A DNA stretch of 44,318 bases from Breznakibacter xylanolyticus (GCF_003254275.1 NZ_QKZK01000031.1:1-44318); one strand, 5' to 3'; shown: positions 17,798 to 27,059, counted from the stretch's first letter. Program-made: numbers and translations. Notes: generated from the sequence alone by a model not told the origin.

Positions 17798-18382
17798 TTA
17801 TTGCGCCGGTTCTTCAATGTCGAAGATGCCCTGTGGTTGACGGAAGGTATAGGTGGTAAAGCGTTCGTTGGCCTCAAAGCCGATGCCGGTGAGAATTTCG
17901 GTTTTAGTGGTGACTTTGGTAAAAAGGTTGCTGTAAATCAACTTTTTGTTTTGATCCCAAAACAGTTGCTCAGTATTGAGAACGTCGCCTTTTTGATTGA
18001 CTGCTTCCACGTTATTTTTTAATTCCCAAAGCTTTTCGTTGCTCAGAAACTTGGCATAGTTGCTTTTTATGCGAGCGTCTATCTGTCCACGGGCATCGTA
18101 CATGATGACATTGAGACCCTGAGGAAATTCGGTGTACGGGGATTCTTTTTTATCATATTGTGCCATCTCGGGGGTGAGAAAGCGGTACTTCACCATGCCC
18201 GAGTCGTTAATGGTCGTCTCCAGCTTGGTAATGATTAGTGTGGGGATGTCCTCAAGCCCCGTGATGGCCTTGATTTCCTCCGGCTTATTGGACTCACAGG
18301 CCCATAAAGAGACAGCAAGCAGCACAATGCTGCTTGCTGTAAAACTCTTAATATTGAAACGTTTGAAATGTCGCGTTGCCAT
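17798..18382 (-). CDS. lptC: LPS export protein LptC (lipoprotein form)
   Basis: The 194-residue protein is a candidate LptC, which passes lipopolysaccharide from the LptBFG ABC transporter to LptA in the periplasm. It has a basic N terminus, one hydrophobic segment and a lipobox-like LWAC. The strand-rich part that follows is of OstA type (YDARGQIDARIKSNYAKF, NVEAVNQKGDVLNTEQLFWDQ), matching the repeating beta-jellyroll pattern of LptC/LptA. Its ATG overlaps the stop codon of the upstream TPR gene (TAATG), which suggests translational coupling. A longer TTG reading from 18421 lies inside the TPR gene and is rejected. The other lpt genes are not in the window. Confidence 0.8.
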   Translation of the reverse strand: MATRHFKRFNIKSFTASSIVLLAVSLWACESNKPEEIKAITGLEDIPTLIITKLETTINDSGMVKYRFLTPEMAQYDKKESPYTEFPQGLNVIMYDARGQIDARIKSNYAKFLSNEKLWELKNNVEAVNQKGDVLNTEQLFWDQNKKLIYSNLFTKVTTKTEILTGIGFEANERFTTYTFRQPQGIFDIEEPAQ

Positions 18383-19737
18383 TATCTTGAACGAACAGTG
18401 GTGGTTTCGCCAATCCAGCAACCAACGGTATAAGATGCACCAGCGGCGATGCCCTGGAAGAAGAGTTCTTCTTTACCGGGGAAGTGTGCCGCATAGGTAT
18501 TAATCATTTTATTGGCTTCATCGGCGATAGAAGGATCAACAGTTTTGGCACGGATGAATTTATCAACGGCTGCCCAATAAACGGTTTTGTGCTCAAATTC
18601 GTTGGCACCACAACGGTTGGCCGACAAGGCATACAATACACCAATTTGCAGGTGAGGATTTCCCCATCCCGGACGAAGTTCTGCTGCACGTTGGAATTGA
18701 GTGCGGGCAGCACCATAGTTGTCGTTCGACATGTACACCATCCCCAATTGGTAGTTCAAAGTGCCTTTGCTTTCCTGGTTTTGCTCCAGTTCAATGGCTT
18801 CTTTGTAGAATTGAATGGCTTTGTCGGTTTCTTTATTTTTCAAGCACATCACGGCCAATCCGCGGGCGGAGCTGGATGATGGCTCCAGTTTATGAAGGCT
18901 GTTTGACACATTATAAACCAGGTCGTTTTCACACTCCTGACGGCTCAATAAAGTGCTGACACGTTTCAACCAAGCCAGGTTCTCTTTGTTAGCTTCGTAT
19001 TGTGGCGTAAAAATTTCGGCAATCACATCACAACTGGCAGCGCCACTGGAAGCAAACAACTTCTCAACACCGGCTTTAATTTCACCAAGGTTTGATGACG
19101 AAGTTTCGTCGTCAGTGGTGTTGGTGCTTTGATAGTCGAGAATTTCACTCACAGTCGTGAACGCTTCCACAACCTCTTCGGGCTTAATTTGCACAGCTTT
19201 AAAGAGGTTCACCGTATTGGTCATGTAAGTGGTCAACACGGCCGGCTGTGTTTTGTTGCCACGACTGGCGATGGTTGATTTCATCAACTCCTGAGCTGCT
19301 TTCATGGTGGCCTGGTCGTTGGCTTTGTAGGTCAGCATGTCAATGGCTTTGATACCATTAATGTAATCGGTTGGGTACTTAGAGTGACTACCGAAGTACT
19401 TGATGCGCTGATCATAAACCTTCATCAGGTACTGAAACCACATCTCTTTTTTAGCAGCATCGGTTTCCTTACCGATAAAATTTTTCATGATCACCGCCCC
19501 GTTTGAGTAAAGGTTCATGGTTGAGAGCGGGCACTCGTTAAAAGCAATCTCCCAATATGGGAACGCGTCTTTGTAATTTTTTTGTTTGTAATACTCAGCA
19601 TACAACGACAGATTGGTCAAACAGCGGATGCTGTCTTCGCCCTGTCCGTAGCGGGTGTTGGTGTCAACCCCTTTTTGAGCCGATGCGCCCATGGAAAAAA
19701 GTAACACGGCGGCAAATGTCAGAATGATTGATTTCAT
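18382..19737 (-). CDS. Secreted/periplasmic tetratricopeptide-repeat protein
   Basis: The 451-residue protein has a signal peptide (1-20, ending ASAQ), so it should be periplasmic. Most of it is helical. The clearest TPR-like repeats are at about 290-385, with KNKETDKAIQFYKEAIEL and DNYGAARTQFQRAAELRPGW. An earlier one at about 45-68 contains YYKQKNYKDAFPYWEIAF. Such proteins act as scaffolds. The linkage to lptC, a CorC-like gene and ppiD points to envelope assembly. The stop codon overlaps the lptC start. The 147-bp gap to coaX holds no gene I can recognise. Confidence 0.82.
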   Translation of the reverse strand: MKSIILTFAAVLLFSMGASAQKGVDTNTRYGQGEDSIRCLTNLSLYAEYYKQKNYKDAFPYWEIAFNECPLSTMNLYSNGAVIMKNFIGKETDAAKKEMWFQYLMKVYDQRIKYFGSHSKYPTDYINGIKAIDMLTYKANDQATMKAAQELMKSTIASRGNKTQPAVLTTYMTNTVNLFKAVQIKPEEVVEAFTTVSEILDYQSTNTTDDETSSSNLGEIKAGVEKLFASSGAASCDVIAEIFTPQYEANKENLAWLKRVSTLLSRQECENDLVYNVSNSLHKLEPSSSSARGLAVMCLKNKETDKAIQFYKEAIELEQNQESKGTLNYQLGMVYMSNDNYGAARTQFQRAAELRPGWGNPHLQIGVLYALSANRCGANEFEHKTVYWAAVDKFIRAKTVDPSIADEANKMINTYAAHFPGKEELFFQGIAAGASYTVGCWIGETTTVRSR

Positions 19738-19884
19738 GATGATTGTAAATTATTAAGTCGAATTTCTGTTCCTTTGGTTGGGGGGCAGTCTTTCGGCTTG
19801 GATTTGTTGTTGTTTGAACCAAAAGGCGTGCCACTATTTGTATTTCGTCCGCAGCTCCCGAAATAATTGAAGGGGACTCTGGTC

Positions 19885-20616
19885 TTACGGATGTCGGGTG
19901 TGAAAGTTTAAAATCACATTTAATCCGTTCAGTACCAAATTTTGAACGACAAATATGGGATTTTTTACTTTTTCTGCCAAAAAAAGTGCGTCACCGCCGG
20001 TGGCAATAATCTGGATGTTAGGATAGCTCTTTTGCAGGCCATGAATGTACCCCTCAATCTCAAAAACCAGGCTGTTTTGTACCCCCGCCACAATGGCCGT
20101 TTGGGTGGTGTTGCCCATCAGGGGGGCGTCGATGGCCGGCTCACACAACGGCAGGCGGCTGGTAAACCGATGCAGAGCTTCGAAACGCATGCGCAGGCCG
20201 GGGGCGATGTTGCCGCCCAGGTAGTCGCCTGTAGCAGTCACCAGTTCGTAGGTGATGGCCGTGCCGGCATCTATCACCAGCAAATCGCGGTTGGGGAACT
20301 GCTCAATGGCGCCGGCCACGGCTGCCAGTCGATCTTTGCCCAAAGTGCCGGGCGTTTGGTAATGGTTGGTGAAGGGCAGGCGCGTATTGGTATCGAAATA
20401 AATGGACTGCGGAATAAGGGCACTGAGCTGTTCGAACAGTTTTTCGCCGTTGGCATGCACCGACGACACCATCAAACAGTCGATGGGGTGGCGTTGCGTC
20501 AGCAAAACCACTTGTTGTTCGTCCGCATTATTGAACGAATAAGTCGCCAATAAGCCGCTTTGGTCAAAAACACCGGCTTTAATGGCACTGTTTCCCTGGT
20601 CAATGACTAAATTCAA
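19885..20616 (-). CDS. coaX: Type III pantothenate kinase
   Basis: The 243-residue ASKHA-fold kinase phosphorylates pantothenate in the first step of coenzyme A synthesis. It shows the N-terminal phosphate loop (NLVIDQGNSAIKAG), TLGKDRLAAVAGA, the DAGTAITYEL motif and GGNIAPGLRMR. The frame is open upstream to 20748, but those residues are unlike the family and run into the divergent gene. No ATG fits the family start. A TTG at 20616 gives MNLVIDQGNS exactly, and a TAnnTTTG -7 box lies about 25 bp before it. The gene is intact with normal length. Confidence 0.88.
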   Translation of the reverse strand: MNLVIDQGNSAIKAGVFDQSGLLATYSFNNADEQQVVLLTQRHPIDCLMVSSVHANGEKLFEQLSALIPQSIYFDTNTRLPFTNHYQTPGTLGKDRLAAVAGAIEQFPNRDLLVIDAGTAITYELVTATGDYLGGNIAPGLRMRFEALHRFTSRLPLCEPAIDAPLMGNTTQTAIVAGVQNSLVFEIEGYIHGLQKSYPNIQIIATGGDALFLAEKVKNPIFVVQNLVLNGLNVILNFHTRHP

Positions 20617-20640
20617 GCACAGATTTTTTAAAGATTCATG

Positions 20641-20648
20641 CAAAGATA
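20641..20648 (-). promoter_or_regulatory. -7 box TATCTTTG for coaX
   Basis: On the minus strand TATCTTTG is an exact TAnnTTTG match. It sits about 25 bp upstream of the TTG start proposed for coaX and inside the longer upstream reading, which it argues against. Confidence 0.55.
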
Positions 20649-20771
20649 ACAAATCCCTAGTGACGCCATGCCCGTGTGAGACATCCCGGAACATCTGCCG
20701 GTCAAAATCTTCTTGATTGGTGTAGGGGCTTTGTTTATTTTGTGTCAATCAATCATTTGACGACTGATGTT

Positions 20772-21836
20772 ATGAGACGAGTTTTGATCGTGGAGGATGA
20801 CCGGTTTATTTCATCCATTTTTAAATTGTTTTTGTCCGAATTGGGGCACGAAATTGTGGGCCGTTGCGAAAATGGCGAAAAGGCGTTGGAGCTGTGCCAC
20901 GAATTGAAGCCCGATGTGGTGCTCATGGATGTGCATCTGCAGGGCGACATCGATGGCATCCGCACGGCCGACCGCCTGCGCTCGGAGCTCGACATCCCGG
21001 TGATTTACATATCGGGCGACACCTCTACCGAAGTCATCGAACGCGCCATCGTGTCCAACTCTTACGGATATCTGGTAAAACCGATCAACAAAAAGGAGCT
21101 GGGCATCAGCATCGACCTGGCCTATTACAAGCACAAGGTCGACAAGGAGCAGCGCGGACGCGAGAAGAGTTATCGCGAGTTCATCTCCGAACTGCCCATC
21201 CCCATTGTCATTGTTCATCAAGGCAAAATCAAATATTTGAACCTGCTGGCGCTCGAAAAAATCATGCGCACCACTTACATCGAAGATGTGATGGGCATTC
21301 CCTTCTCAACGTTTGTGGCGCCCGAGAGCCGCGAGGCCATCCATCAAATTCTGGAGATCGAAAAAGATGCAACTCGCAAGTGCACCAACGAACTGGTGGT
21401 GTTGCGCGACCTTCACGGGCAGTCGCTTTATGCCGAGGTGTCGGCCGCTGCTGTGTATTTCAACAACAAGCAGGCGGTGCAGTTGATGATACGCGATGTG
21501 TCGGGTCAGGTATTTCTGCGGCAACAGTCCGATTTTCTGCAAAGCCTGCTGTTGAATTCCGACAAGCCACTGGTGATGCTCGACAAGAACTTTCATCTGC
21601 TGGCCAAAAACAATGCCGCCGAGGCGCTCATTCCCTCGCTCACGGCCGTGCAAACCGGCCAGGTGCCCGAGGAACTCAAACAGGTGATATCGGCGGCCTG
21701 CCTGGCGGGGTTCGAGAACTACGACCTGCGCATCGGACTGCAAACCAAAGCCGGGCACGACGTGAAGCTGCGCTGCGTGGGGCTTTGCGACGGGCATGGC
21801 ACGGTGTGCCGATGGGGCATCACTCAGGCCGACTGA
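20772..21836 (+). CDS. Response regulator with PAS-like C-terminal region, no DNA-binding domain
   Basis: The 354-residue protein starts with a CheY-type receiver (1-120): acidic pocket E8-D9-D10, phospho-acceptor Asp53 in VVLMDVHL, Ser81 in YISGDTS and Lys103 in YLVKPINKKE. After a short helix come two regions with PAS-like features: about 133-255 (FISELPIPIVIVHQGKI) and about 260-354 (SLLLNSDKPLVMLDKNFHLL). No HTH, GGDEF, kinase or phosphatase domain is visible, so the output is unknown and may be a protein contact. The ATG at 20772 gives the classical receiver start; the upstream extension is rejected. No sensor kinase is adjacent. Its 3' end overlaps mfd by 13 bp. Confidence 0.85.
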   Translation: MRRVLIVEDDRFISSIFKLFLSELGHEIVGRCENGEKALELCHELKPDVVLMDVHLQGDIDGIRTADRLRSELDIPVIYISGDTSTEVIERAIVSNSYGYLVKPINKKELGISIDLAYYKHKVDKEQRGREKSYREFISELPIPIVIVHQGKIKYLNLLALEKIMRTTYIEDVMGIPFSTFVAPESREAIHQILEIEKDATRKCTNELVVLRDLHGQSLYAEVSAAAVYFNNKQAVQLMIRDVSGQVFLRQQSDFLQSLLLNSDKPLVMLDKNFHLLAKNNAAEALIPSLTAVQTGQVPEELKQVISAACLAGFENYDLRIGLQTKAGHDVKLRCVGLCDGHGTVCRWGITQAD

Positions 21837-24800
21837 ACCGGCAGACCGGCCAAATCGAGCAGCAGGCTTCGCATTTTGGCAATGCTGAACACATGTTTAA
21901 ACGTCATCGAGAGCCGTCCGCGGCTCTCTTTCATTTCGGCGCGGCGGGGATGTGCCTGCAGCCAGGCCAGCACCTGCGTAAACTCCTTCGACTGGTAAAA
22001 GGGCGACTCCTGATTGGCCACAAAGTACAGGATTAGCGTGTTGCTTTTGAGCACAATTTTTTCGATGCCGATGCTTTGCGCCAGCCAGCGGGTACGCATC
22101 ACCTCCATCAGTTCGAGCGACGGCTCGGGCATCTCACCAAAACGGTCGCGCAGGTTGGTCTCGAACTCGGCCAGTTTCTCTTCGCTTTCAATGCTGTCGA
22201 GCTCGCGGTACAGCTGCATGCGCTCGGCCACGTTTTCGATGTAACTCTCGGGAAAAAGCACCTCCACATCGGTTTCAATTTGACAGTCGCTCACGTATTG
22301 GCCGGTTGAGGCGGCCTCCTGCACCTGGTCGGCAAACAAGTCTTTAAATTCCGTTTCGCGCAATTCCAGCATGGCCTCGTTGAGGATGCGCTGGTAGGTT
22401 TCGTAGCCAATGTCGCTGATGAAACCGCTCTGTTCGCCGCCCAGCATGTTGCCGGCCCCGCGAATGTCGAGATCCTGCATGGCAATTTGGAAGCCGCTGC
22501 CCAGCTCGGCAAACTCCTCGATGATGCGCAATCGGCGGCGCGCCTCGTTGGTGAGGGTGGTGAGCGGTGGCGCCAGCAGGTAGCAAAAGGCCTTTTTATT
22601 GCTCCGTCCCACGCGCCCGCGCAACTGGTGCAGCTCGCTCAGCCCAAAGTGGTGAGCGTTGTTGATGATGATGGTGTTGGCGTTGGGAATGTCGAGGCCC
22701 GACTCGATGATGGAGGTGGCAATGAGCACATCGTAGTCGCCGTTGATGAAACTCAGCATAATTTCCTCCAGTTTTTCGCCCTCCATCTGGCCGTGGGCCA
22801 CAATGGTTTTCACTTGCGGCATCAGGCGATTGAGGAGCGTTTGTATTTCAATGATGTTTTGAATGCGGTTGTTGATGAGAAACACCTGCCCTCCCCTTTC
22901 CACCTCGTAGCTGATGGCTTCGGTGAGAATTTGCTCATTGAACGAGTGCAGCTCGGTGACGATGGGCTGACGATTGGGCGGTGGCGTGTTGAGGATGCTC
23001 AAATCGCGTGCGCCCATGAGCGAGAATTGCAGCGTGCGGGGAATGGGGGTGGCCGTGAGCGTGAGGGTATCGACATTGACGCGCAGCGCCTTGAGTTTCT
23101 CCTTCACGGCCACACCAAAGCGTTGCTCTTCGTCGATGATGAGCAAGCCCAGATCTTTAAACTGAATGTCCTTGCCAATGAGGCGGTGGGTGCCGATGAT
23201 GATATCGACCTTCCCTTCTTTGATGCCTTTCACGGCCGTGGTGATGTCCTTGGTGCGACGCAGGCGGCTCACGTAGTCGATGGTGCAGGGAAACTCCTTG
23301 AGGCGATCCTTAAAGGTTTTGTAGTGTTGCAGCGCCAGGATGGTGGTGGGCACCAGCACGGCCACCTGTTTGTTGTCGGCCACGGCCTTGAAGGCGGCCC
23401 GCACGGCAATTTCGGTTTTGCCAAAGCCCACGTCGCCACACACCAGTCGATCCATGGGAATGGGACGCATCATATCTTCCTTGACGGCGCGGGTGGCCTT
23501 TTCCTGGTCGGGAGTATCTTCGTAAAAAAACGATGCCTCGAGCTCGCTCTGCATGTAGCTGTCGGGCGAGAAGGCAAATCCGGCCTCGGCCTTGCGTTTG
23601 GCGTACAGGGCGATGAGTTCGCGGGCAATGTCCTTGACCTTCGACTTGGTTTTTTCCTTGAGGTTTTGCCAGGCCGGCGTTCCCAGTTTGTTGATGCGGG
23701 GCGGCTCGCCATCTTTGCCCTTAAATTTGCTCACGCGGTGCAGCGAGTGGATGCTCACCAGCAGGGTGTCGTTGTCTTTAAACAACAGTCGGATGGCTTC
23801 CTGAGGGCGGCCGTTGACGTCGGTGGTGACCAGTCCGCCAAAGCGGCCGATGCCGTGGTCGATGTGCACCACGTAGTCGCCGGGATTGAGGCGGTTGAGC
23901 TCCTTCATGCTCAGTGCCTGGCGGGCGGCGCGTCCCTTGTCGGTGCGGAGCGAGAACTTGTGGTAGCGCTCAAATATCTGATGGTCGGTGTACACGCAAA
24001 TGCTTCGGCTGCGGTCGATGAATCCGGCGTGCAGGGCGTGTTCAATTTCGAGGTAAGCCACATCGGCCTGGCGGTCTTTAAAAATGGAGGCGATGCGTGC
24101 CAGCTGGGTGGGGTTGTCGGAGAGGATGTGACAGGTGTATCCCTCGATGTGGCGTATTTTGAGGTCTTGCTCGAGCAGTTCAAAGTTTTTGTGAAAGACG
24201 GGCTGCGGCACGGTGTCGCAGGCCACTTCGGATGCGCCCCACACGTTGCGCGATCCCCAGGTGACGATGCCAAAAGGTTTGATGCCGTTGAGGAACGACT
24301 CCCCGTCGGTAAAATAGTCGCGGGTGGCGGGGATTTGAATGGCCTCGTCGTCGGGTTCGATATCGGGGGTGTGGGTGCCGATGCGGTCGTACACCTCGTT
24401 GATGCGTTCGATGCAAAAGTCGGGCGCATCGACCCACAGGGTCATCTGGCGCGGGAGGAAGTCGGTAAAGGGCACAAAGGTCTCGTCGCGACGGCTGCCG
24501 GCCAGGTTGGGGATGATGGCAATGGTGGAGAGCTGCTCTTTGGAGAGTTGGCTTTCGATGTCGAAGGTGCGGATAGAATCGACTTCTTTGCCAAAGAAAT
24601 CGACACGATAGGGGTCTTCGTTGGCAAAGGAGAAGATGTCGATGAGGCTTCCGCGCACGGCATACTGGCCGGGCTCGTAAACGAAATCGACGCGCTGAAA
24701 GCCGTACTCAATGAGCACGTCGGTGATGAAGTCGAGGTCGAGCTTGTCGCCCTTGGTGATGTTGAGGGTGGAGGATTGCAGGTGGTCGGCCGAGGGGCAT

Positions 24801-25183
24801 TTTTCCATCACGGCCTCGGGGTAGGTCACCACAATGCAGGGGTCGCCGCCCTGGCGCAGTCGGTTGAGCGACTCGGTGCGCAGGATCACCGACGAGGTGT
24901 CGGGCTGTGCATACTCGGGCGAGCGCTTGAAGGACGATGGCAGGAAAAACACCGGCCTCTCGCCCAGCAACTGCACCAGGTCGTTATAATAATAGGCGGC
25001 TTCCTCACGGTCGCGTACCACCACCAGCTGCGAGCCGTGGCTCCTGAGCGCGGCCGTGAGCAGGGGCACAAACGACCCGGCAGCGTCTTTCATAAAGAGG
25101 GTGTTGCGCTGAGCCACAGCCCCGGCAATCTGTTGCACGCGGGGGTCGCCCTCGTAATGTTTGAGTAATGCACTTGCTTCCAC
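21824..25183 (-). CDS. mfd: Transcription-repair coupling factor Mfd
   Basis: Mfd displaces RNA polymerase stalled at DNA damage and recruits UvrA. Numbered from the GTG at 25183 (1119 residues), there is a UvrB-like N-terminal region (about 1-330). A CarD-like RNA polymerase-interaction domain spans about 431-486 ([19 protein letters not shown]). The translocase motifs follow: GDVGFGKT (583-590), DEEQ (684-687), [12 protein letters not shown], and a helicase C half with [14 protein letters not shown] and [15 protein letters not shown]-terminal domain ends the protein. The frame opens at a TTG (25240) with an ATG at 25222, but a -7 box lies at 25206-25213 and a terminator overlaps 25240. A start at GTG 25183 (or TTG 25189) therefore fits better and gives the family-like N terminus [15 protein letters not shown]. 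Confidence 0.93.
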   Translation of the reverse strand: MEASALLKHYEGDPRVQQIAGAVAQRNTLFMKDAAGSFVPLLTAALRSHGSQLVVVRDREEAAYYYNDLVQLLGERPVFFLPSSFKRSPEYAQPDTSSVILRTESLNRLRQGGDPCIVVTYPEAVMEKCPSADHLQSSTLNITKGDKLDLDFITDVLIEYGFQRVDFVYEPGQYAVRGSLIDIFSFANEDPYRVDFFGKEVDSIRTFDIESQLSKEQLSTIAIIPNLAGSRRDETFVPFTDFLPRQMTLWVDAPDFCIERINEVYDRIGTHTPDIEPDDEAIQIPATRDYFTDGESFLNGIKPFGIVTWGSRNVWGASEVACDTVPQPVFHKNFELLEQDLKIRHIEGYTCHILSDNPTQLARIASIFKDRQADVAYLEIEHALHAGFIDRSRSICVYTDHQIFERYHKFSLRTDKGRAARQALSMKELNRLNPGDYVVHIDHGIGRFGGLVTTDVNGRPQEAIRLLFKDNDTLLVSIHSLHRVSKFKGKDGEPPRINKLGTPAWQNLKEKTKSKVKDIARELIALYAKRKAEAGFAFSPDSYMQSELEASFFYEDTPDQEKATRAVKEDMMRPIPMDRLVCGDVGFGKTEIAVRAAFKAVADNKQVAVLVPTTILALQHYKTFKDRLKEFPCTIDYVSRLRRTKDITTAVKGIKEGKVDIIIGTHRLIGKDIQFKDLGLLIIDEEQRFGVAVKEKLKALRVNVDTLTLTATPIPRTLQFSLMGARDLSILNTPPPNRQPIVTELHSFNEQILTEAISYEVERGGQVFLINNRIQNIIEIQTLLNRLMPQVKTIVAHGQMEGEKLEEIMLSFINGDYDVLIATSIIESGLDIPNANTIIINNAHHFGLSELHQLRGRVGRSNKKAFCYLLAPPLTTLTNEARRRLRIIEEFAELGSGFQIAMQDLDIRGAGNMLGGEQSGFISDIGYETYQRILNEAMLELRETEFKDLFADQVQEAASTGQYVSDCQIETDVEVLFPESYIENVAERMQLYRELDSIESEEKLAEFETNLRDRFGEMPEPSLELMEVMRTRWLAQSIGIEKIVLKSNTLILYFVANQESPFYQSKEFTQVLAWLQAHPRRAEMKESRGRLSMTFKHVFSIAKMRSLLLDLAGLPVQSA

Positions 25184-25205
25184 AGCCAAAAAAATTGTTT
25201 GGGCG

Positions 25206-25213
25206 CAAAGGTA
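25206..25213 (-). promoter_or_regulatory. -7 box TACCTTTG for mfd
   Basis: On the minus strand TACCTTTG matches TAnnTTTG exactly and lies about 22 bp before the GTG start proposed for mfd. Confidence 0.5.
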
Positions 25214-25221
25214 ACGATTCA

Positions 25222-25259
25222 TTAAAAAAATAAACCCCAAAGGGTTGAAAGCTTTGGGG
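25222..25259 (-). terminator. Terminator upstream of mfd
   Basis: On the minus strand CCCCAAAG (25259-25252) pairs with CTTTGGGG (25242-25235). GTTTATTTTTTT follows. It ends transcription from the gene at 25334-26080. Confidence 0.75.
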
Positions 25260-25279
25260 GGTGAAGGGAAGATGTGGTT

Positions 25280-25315
25280 AAACCCTACAGGTTTTGAAAA
25301 CCAGTAGGGTTTTTA
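25280..25315. terminator. Second terminator-like hairpin after the unknown coiled-coil gene
   Basis: AAACCCTAC (25280-25288) pairs with GTAGGGTTT (25304-25312), with an inner GGTTTT/GAAAACC pairing, and T follows on the plus strand. It lies just after the stop codon of the minus-strand gene and in tandem with the next terminator. Confidence 0.6.
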
Positions 25316-25333
25316 GGATACATAAGTCGACCC

Positions 25334-26080
25334 TCAATTGGCCGAAGGCGCCGCCTCGGGCTTGGAATCGCGGCGCGCCAGCAGATCGCTGTATTGCTTG
25401 CGCACGCCATTGATGAGTGCCAGCACCTGGGCGTAATGGCCGCCATCGTTGGCGTTGGCCATGGCTTGCACAAACAGGCAGGTTTCTTTGTACGCGGCCT
25501 GCATTTCTTTGCGCAAAACACGGGTATTAAAAGATTCCTTCAGGTCTTCGGCAGTCGCACGACTCTTGTGCAGCGAAAAAAAGGAGTCATTGGCATTTTT
25601 CAATCGGGTGATGTGGCGGGTTAATCCCAGCGTTTCCACATGAGCCGACATGGCCGGAGCCGTGAGTTCGTCGATAAGCTTTTGAATGTTTTCGGTTTCA
25701 GTGCCATAATCCTTGGCCTCAATTCCCTTGTAGCGTTTCAAAATAAGTGCGCATGCATTGGCAGCTTCCACCTCGGCAGCCACGTCGGAACTTTTGCCCA
25801 GACTGACGGCCTTCCGAAAGTTCGACAAGGCGCCATCGCGCGTTTTGTCGCCCTGCGCAATTTCGGGCGTTGACAGGCTTTCAGATCCCTGATTGAGGGC
25901 TTTGAAGTAGGCCTTATACGCTTGTGTAAGCAGGGGCAAATATTTTTCACTTAAAGCATTGGTGGTTCGATCAGGCAACGGAGGCAACCCATTGACTTTT
26001 TCAAGCGTGTAGTTGACCAAATGGCTGCACTGATCGTTGTCGAGCGCGTCGATGCGCAACTTTTCGAGATTGTACTTCAT
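25334..26080 (-). CDS. Helical protein of unknown function (DUF6261-like)
   Basis: The 248-residue protein has no signal peptide or membrane span and is almost entirely predicted helix, with heptad-like stretches (DALSNFRKAVSL, RVLRKEMQAAYKETCLFVQAM). The opening NLEKLRIDALDNDQCSHLV and the position of the later helices resemble Bacteroidota proteins of the DUF6261 type, often found beside mobile or repeat DNA. I am not certain of that assignment. A 41-bp repeat array lies immediately upstream and two terminators immediately downstream, so it is probably monocistronic. Its function is unknown. Confidence 0.7.
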   Translation of the reverse strand: MKYNLEKLRIDALDNDQCSHLVNYTLEKVNGLPPLPDRTTNALSEKYLPLLTQAYKAYFKALNQGSESLSTPEIAQGDKTRDGALSNFRKAVSLGKSSDVAAEVEAANACALILKRYKGIEAKDYGTETENIQKLIDELTAPAMSAHVETLGLTRHITRLKNANDSFFSLHKSRATAEDLKESFNTRVLRKEMQAAYKETCLFVQAMANANDGGHYAQVLALINGVRKQYSDLLARRDSKPEAAPSAN

Positions 26081-26168
26081 AAATTATTTGGTTTAAATGA
26101 GTCTAAAGTGTTGTGAAAATAATAAAAATATAAACAACATCGACCTACGCAATAATTTTTTTGAAAGC

Positions 26169-26411
26169 AAATGCAGCACCCCTGCAACCCGGTCGTAAGC
26201 CTCAACCCAATGCGATTGTAGCTCGCAACTGCGTCGCAAGCCCCAAATGAATACAATTGAAGCTCGCGACAGCGTCGCAAGCTCCAAATAAATGCAATTG
26301 GAGCTTGCAACTGCGTCGCGAGCCCCAAATGAATGCAATTGGAGCTTGCAACTGCGTCGCGAGCTCCAAAAGAATGTGATTGGCACTTGCGACTCAGTCG
26401 CGAGCTCCAAC
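26169..26411. repeat. Tandem array of six 41-bp hairpin units
   Basis: The core GCGTCGC or a variant recurs at 26190, 26231, 26272, 26313, 26354 and 26395, exactly 41 bp apart. In the cleanest unit GGAGCTTGC (26341-26349) pairs with GCGAGCTCC (26359-26367) around a 9-nt loop, with one G-T pair. The units touch with no unique spacers, so this is not a CRISPR array. Minus-strand frames stay open through it because of the repeat, not because of coding. Bases 26081-26168 lead into the next gene and are AT-rich. Confidence 0.85.
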
Positions 26412-26423
26412 GGTTTTTTTGAC

Positions 26424-26462
26424 GAAAAAAGCCCTCAAGGCATTGAACACCATGAGAGCTTT
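26424..26462 (-). terminator. Terminator after yqeY
   Basis: On the minus strand AAAGCTCTCA (26462-26453) pairs with TGAGGGCTTT (26437-26428), with one G-T pair, and a run of T follows. It shields the repeat array from yqeY transcription. Confidence 0.75.
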
Positions 26463-26494
26463 GAAAGAAGACTCGCAGCAAAGGATTCCTGCAC

Positions 26495-26947
26495 TTAGCT
26501 ATTGAGCAATTTCTTGACCATCTCCGACACCGCTTTGCCGTCGGCCTTACCGGCGAGGGCTTTGGAGGCCACGCCCATGACCTTGCCCATCTCTTTGGGC
26601 GATGAGGCGCCGGTTTGTGCAATGATGTCGCGCACGGCGGCTTCAAGCTCGGCATCGGTGAGCTGTGCGGGCAGGTACACGGCAATGAAGTCGGCTTCCT
26701 GCAGCTCCTTTTCGGCCAGTTCGGGACGCCCCTGCTCGGTGTACACCTGAGCGGTGTCGCGGCGTTGCTTCACCATTTTTTGAATGATTTTGGCCGCTTC
26801 GTCATCCGCGAGGTCGGCATTGGCGCCTTTGGAGGTTTTGGCCTCGATAAACTCTTTTTTGACGCCGCGCAGGGCTTCGAGTTTCACGGCTTCGCGGGCT
26901 TTCATGGCCGAAACAATATCGGCCGACACTTGATCAAACAGACTCAT
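26495..26947 (-). CDS. YqeY / GatB-domain protein
   Basis: The 150-residue protein is of the YqeY family, related to the C-terminal tRNA-binding tail of GatB and often called a tRNA amidotransferase-like protein. It shows the typical two halves: an N-terminal helical hairpin (MSLFDQVSADIVSAMKAREAVKLEALR) and a C-terminal helical domain (KEMGKVMGVASKALAGKADGKAVSEMVKKLL). It is intact and of normal length. It follows ftsZ by 112 bp but is separated from it by a terminator, so it should have its own promoter. Its real cellular role is unproven. Confidence 0.88.
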   Translation of the reverse strand: MSLFDQVSADIVSAMKAREAVKLEALRGVKKEFIEAKTSKGANADLADDEAAKIIQKMVKQRRDTAQVYTEQGRPELAEKELQEADFIAVYLPAQLTDAELEAAVRDIIAQTGASSPKEMGKVMGVASKALAGKADGKAVSEMVKKLLNS

Positions 26948-26992
26948 ATTGATGATGTTTTGTTGGTTTTAAAAAAATCAATCCAAATAAGT

Positions 26993-27029
26993 AAAAAAGA
27001 CCCGGAAGAACAAATGTTCACGCCGGGTC
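26993..27029 (-). terminator. Terminator at the end of the dcw cluster (after ftsZ)
   Basis: On the minus strand GACCCGG (27029-27023) pairs with CCGGGTC (27005-26999), with an inner GAAC/GTTC pairing, and a run of T follows. It lies 30 bp after the ftsZ stop codon. Confidence 0.85.
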
Positions 27030-27059
27030 TGCTGGAATTATTCACATTTAATACTCCAA

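Noticed and set aside
20864-22036. A 390-residue plus-strand frame
   Set aside because: It overlaps the response regulator and the end of mfd in another frame and is extremely Arg/Gly/His-rich, which is typical of a shadow frame.
22487-25168. An 893-residue open frame on the plus strand
   Set aside because: It lies entirely antisense to mfd, a certain gene. Its translation is rich in H, G and V with no motif. It stays open because mfd uses few codons whose complements are stops in that frame.
26169-26411. CRISPR array
   Set aside because: Units touch directly with no unique spacers, and no cas gene is near.
26077-26685. Minus-strand ORFs (including 26093-26410) across the 41-bp repeats
   Set aside because: Repetition keeps the frames open. 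One overlaps the yqeY gene and both overlap the upstream region of the next gene; no domain is seen.
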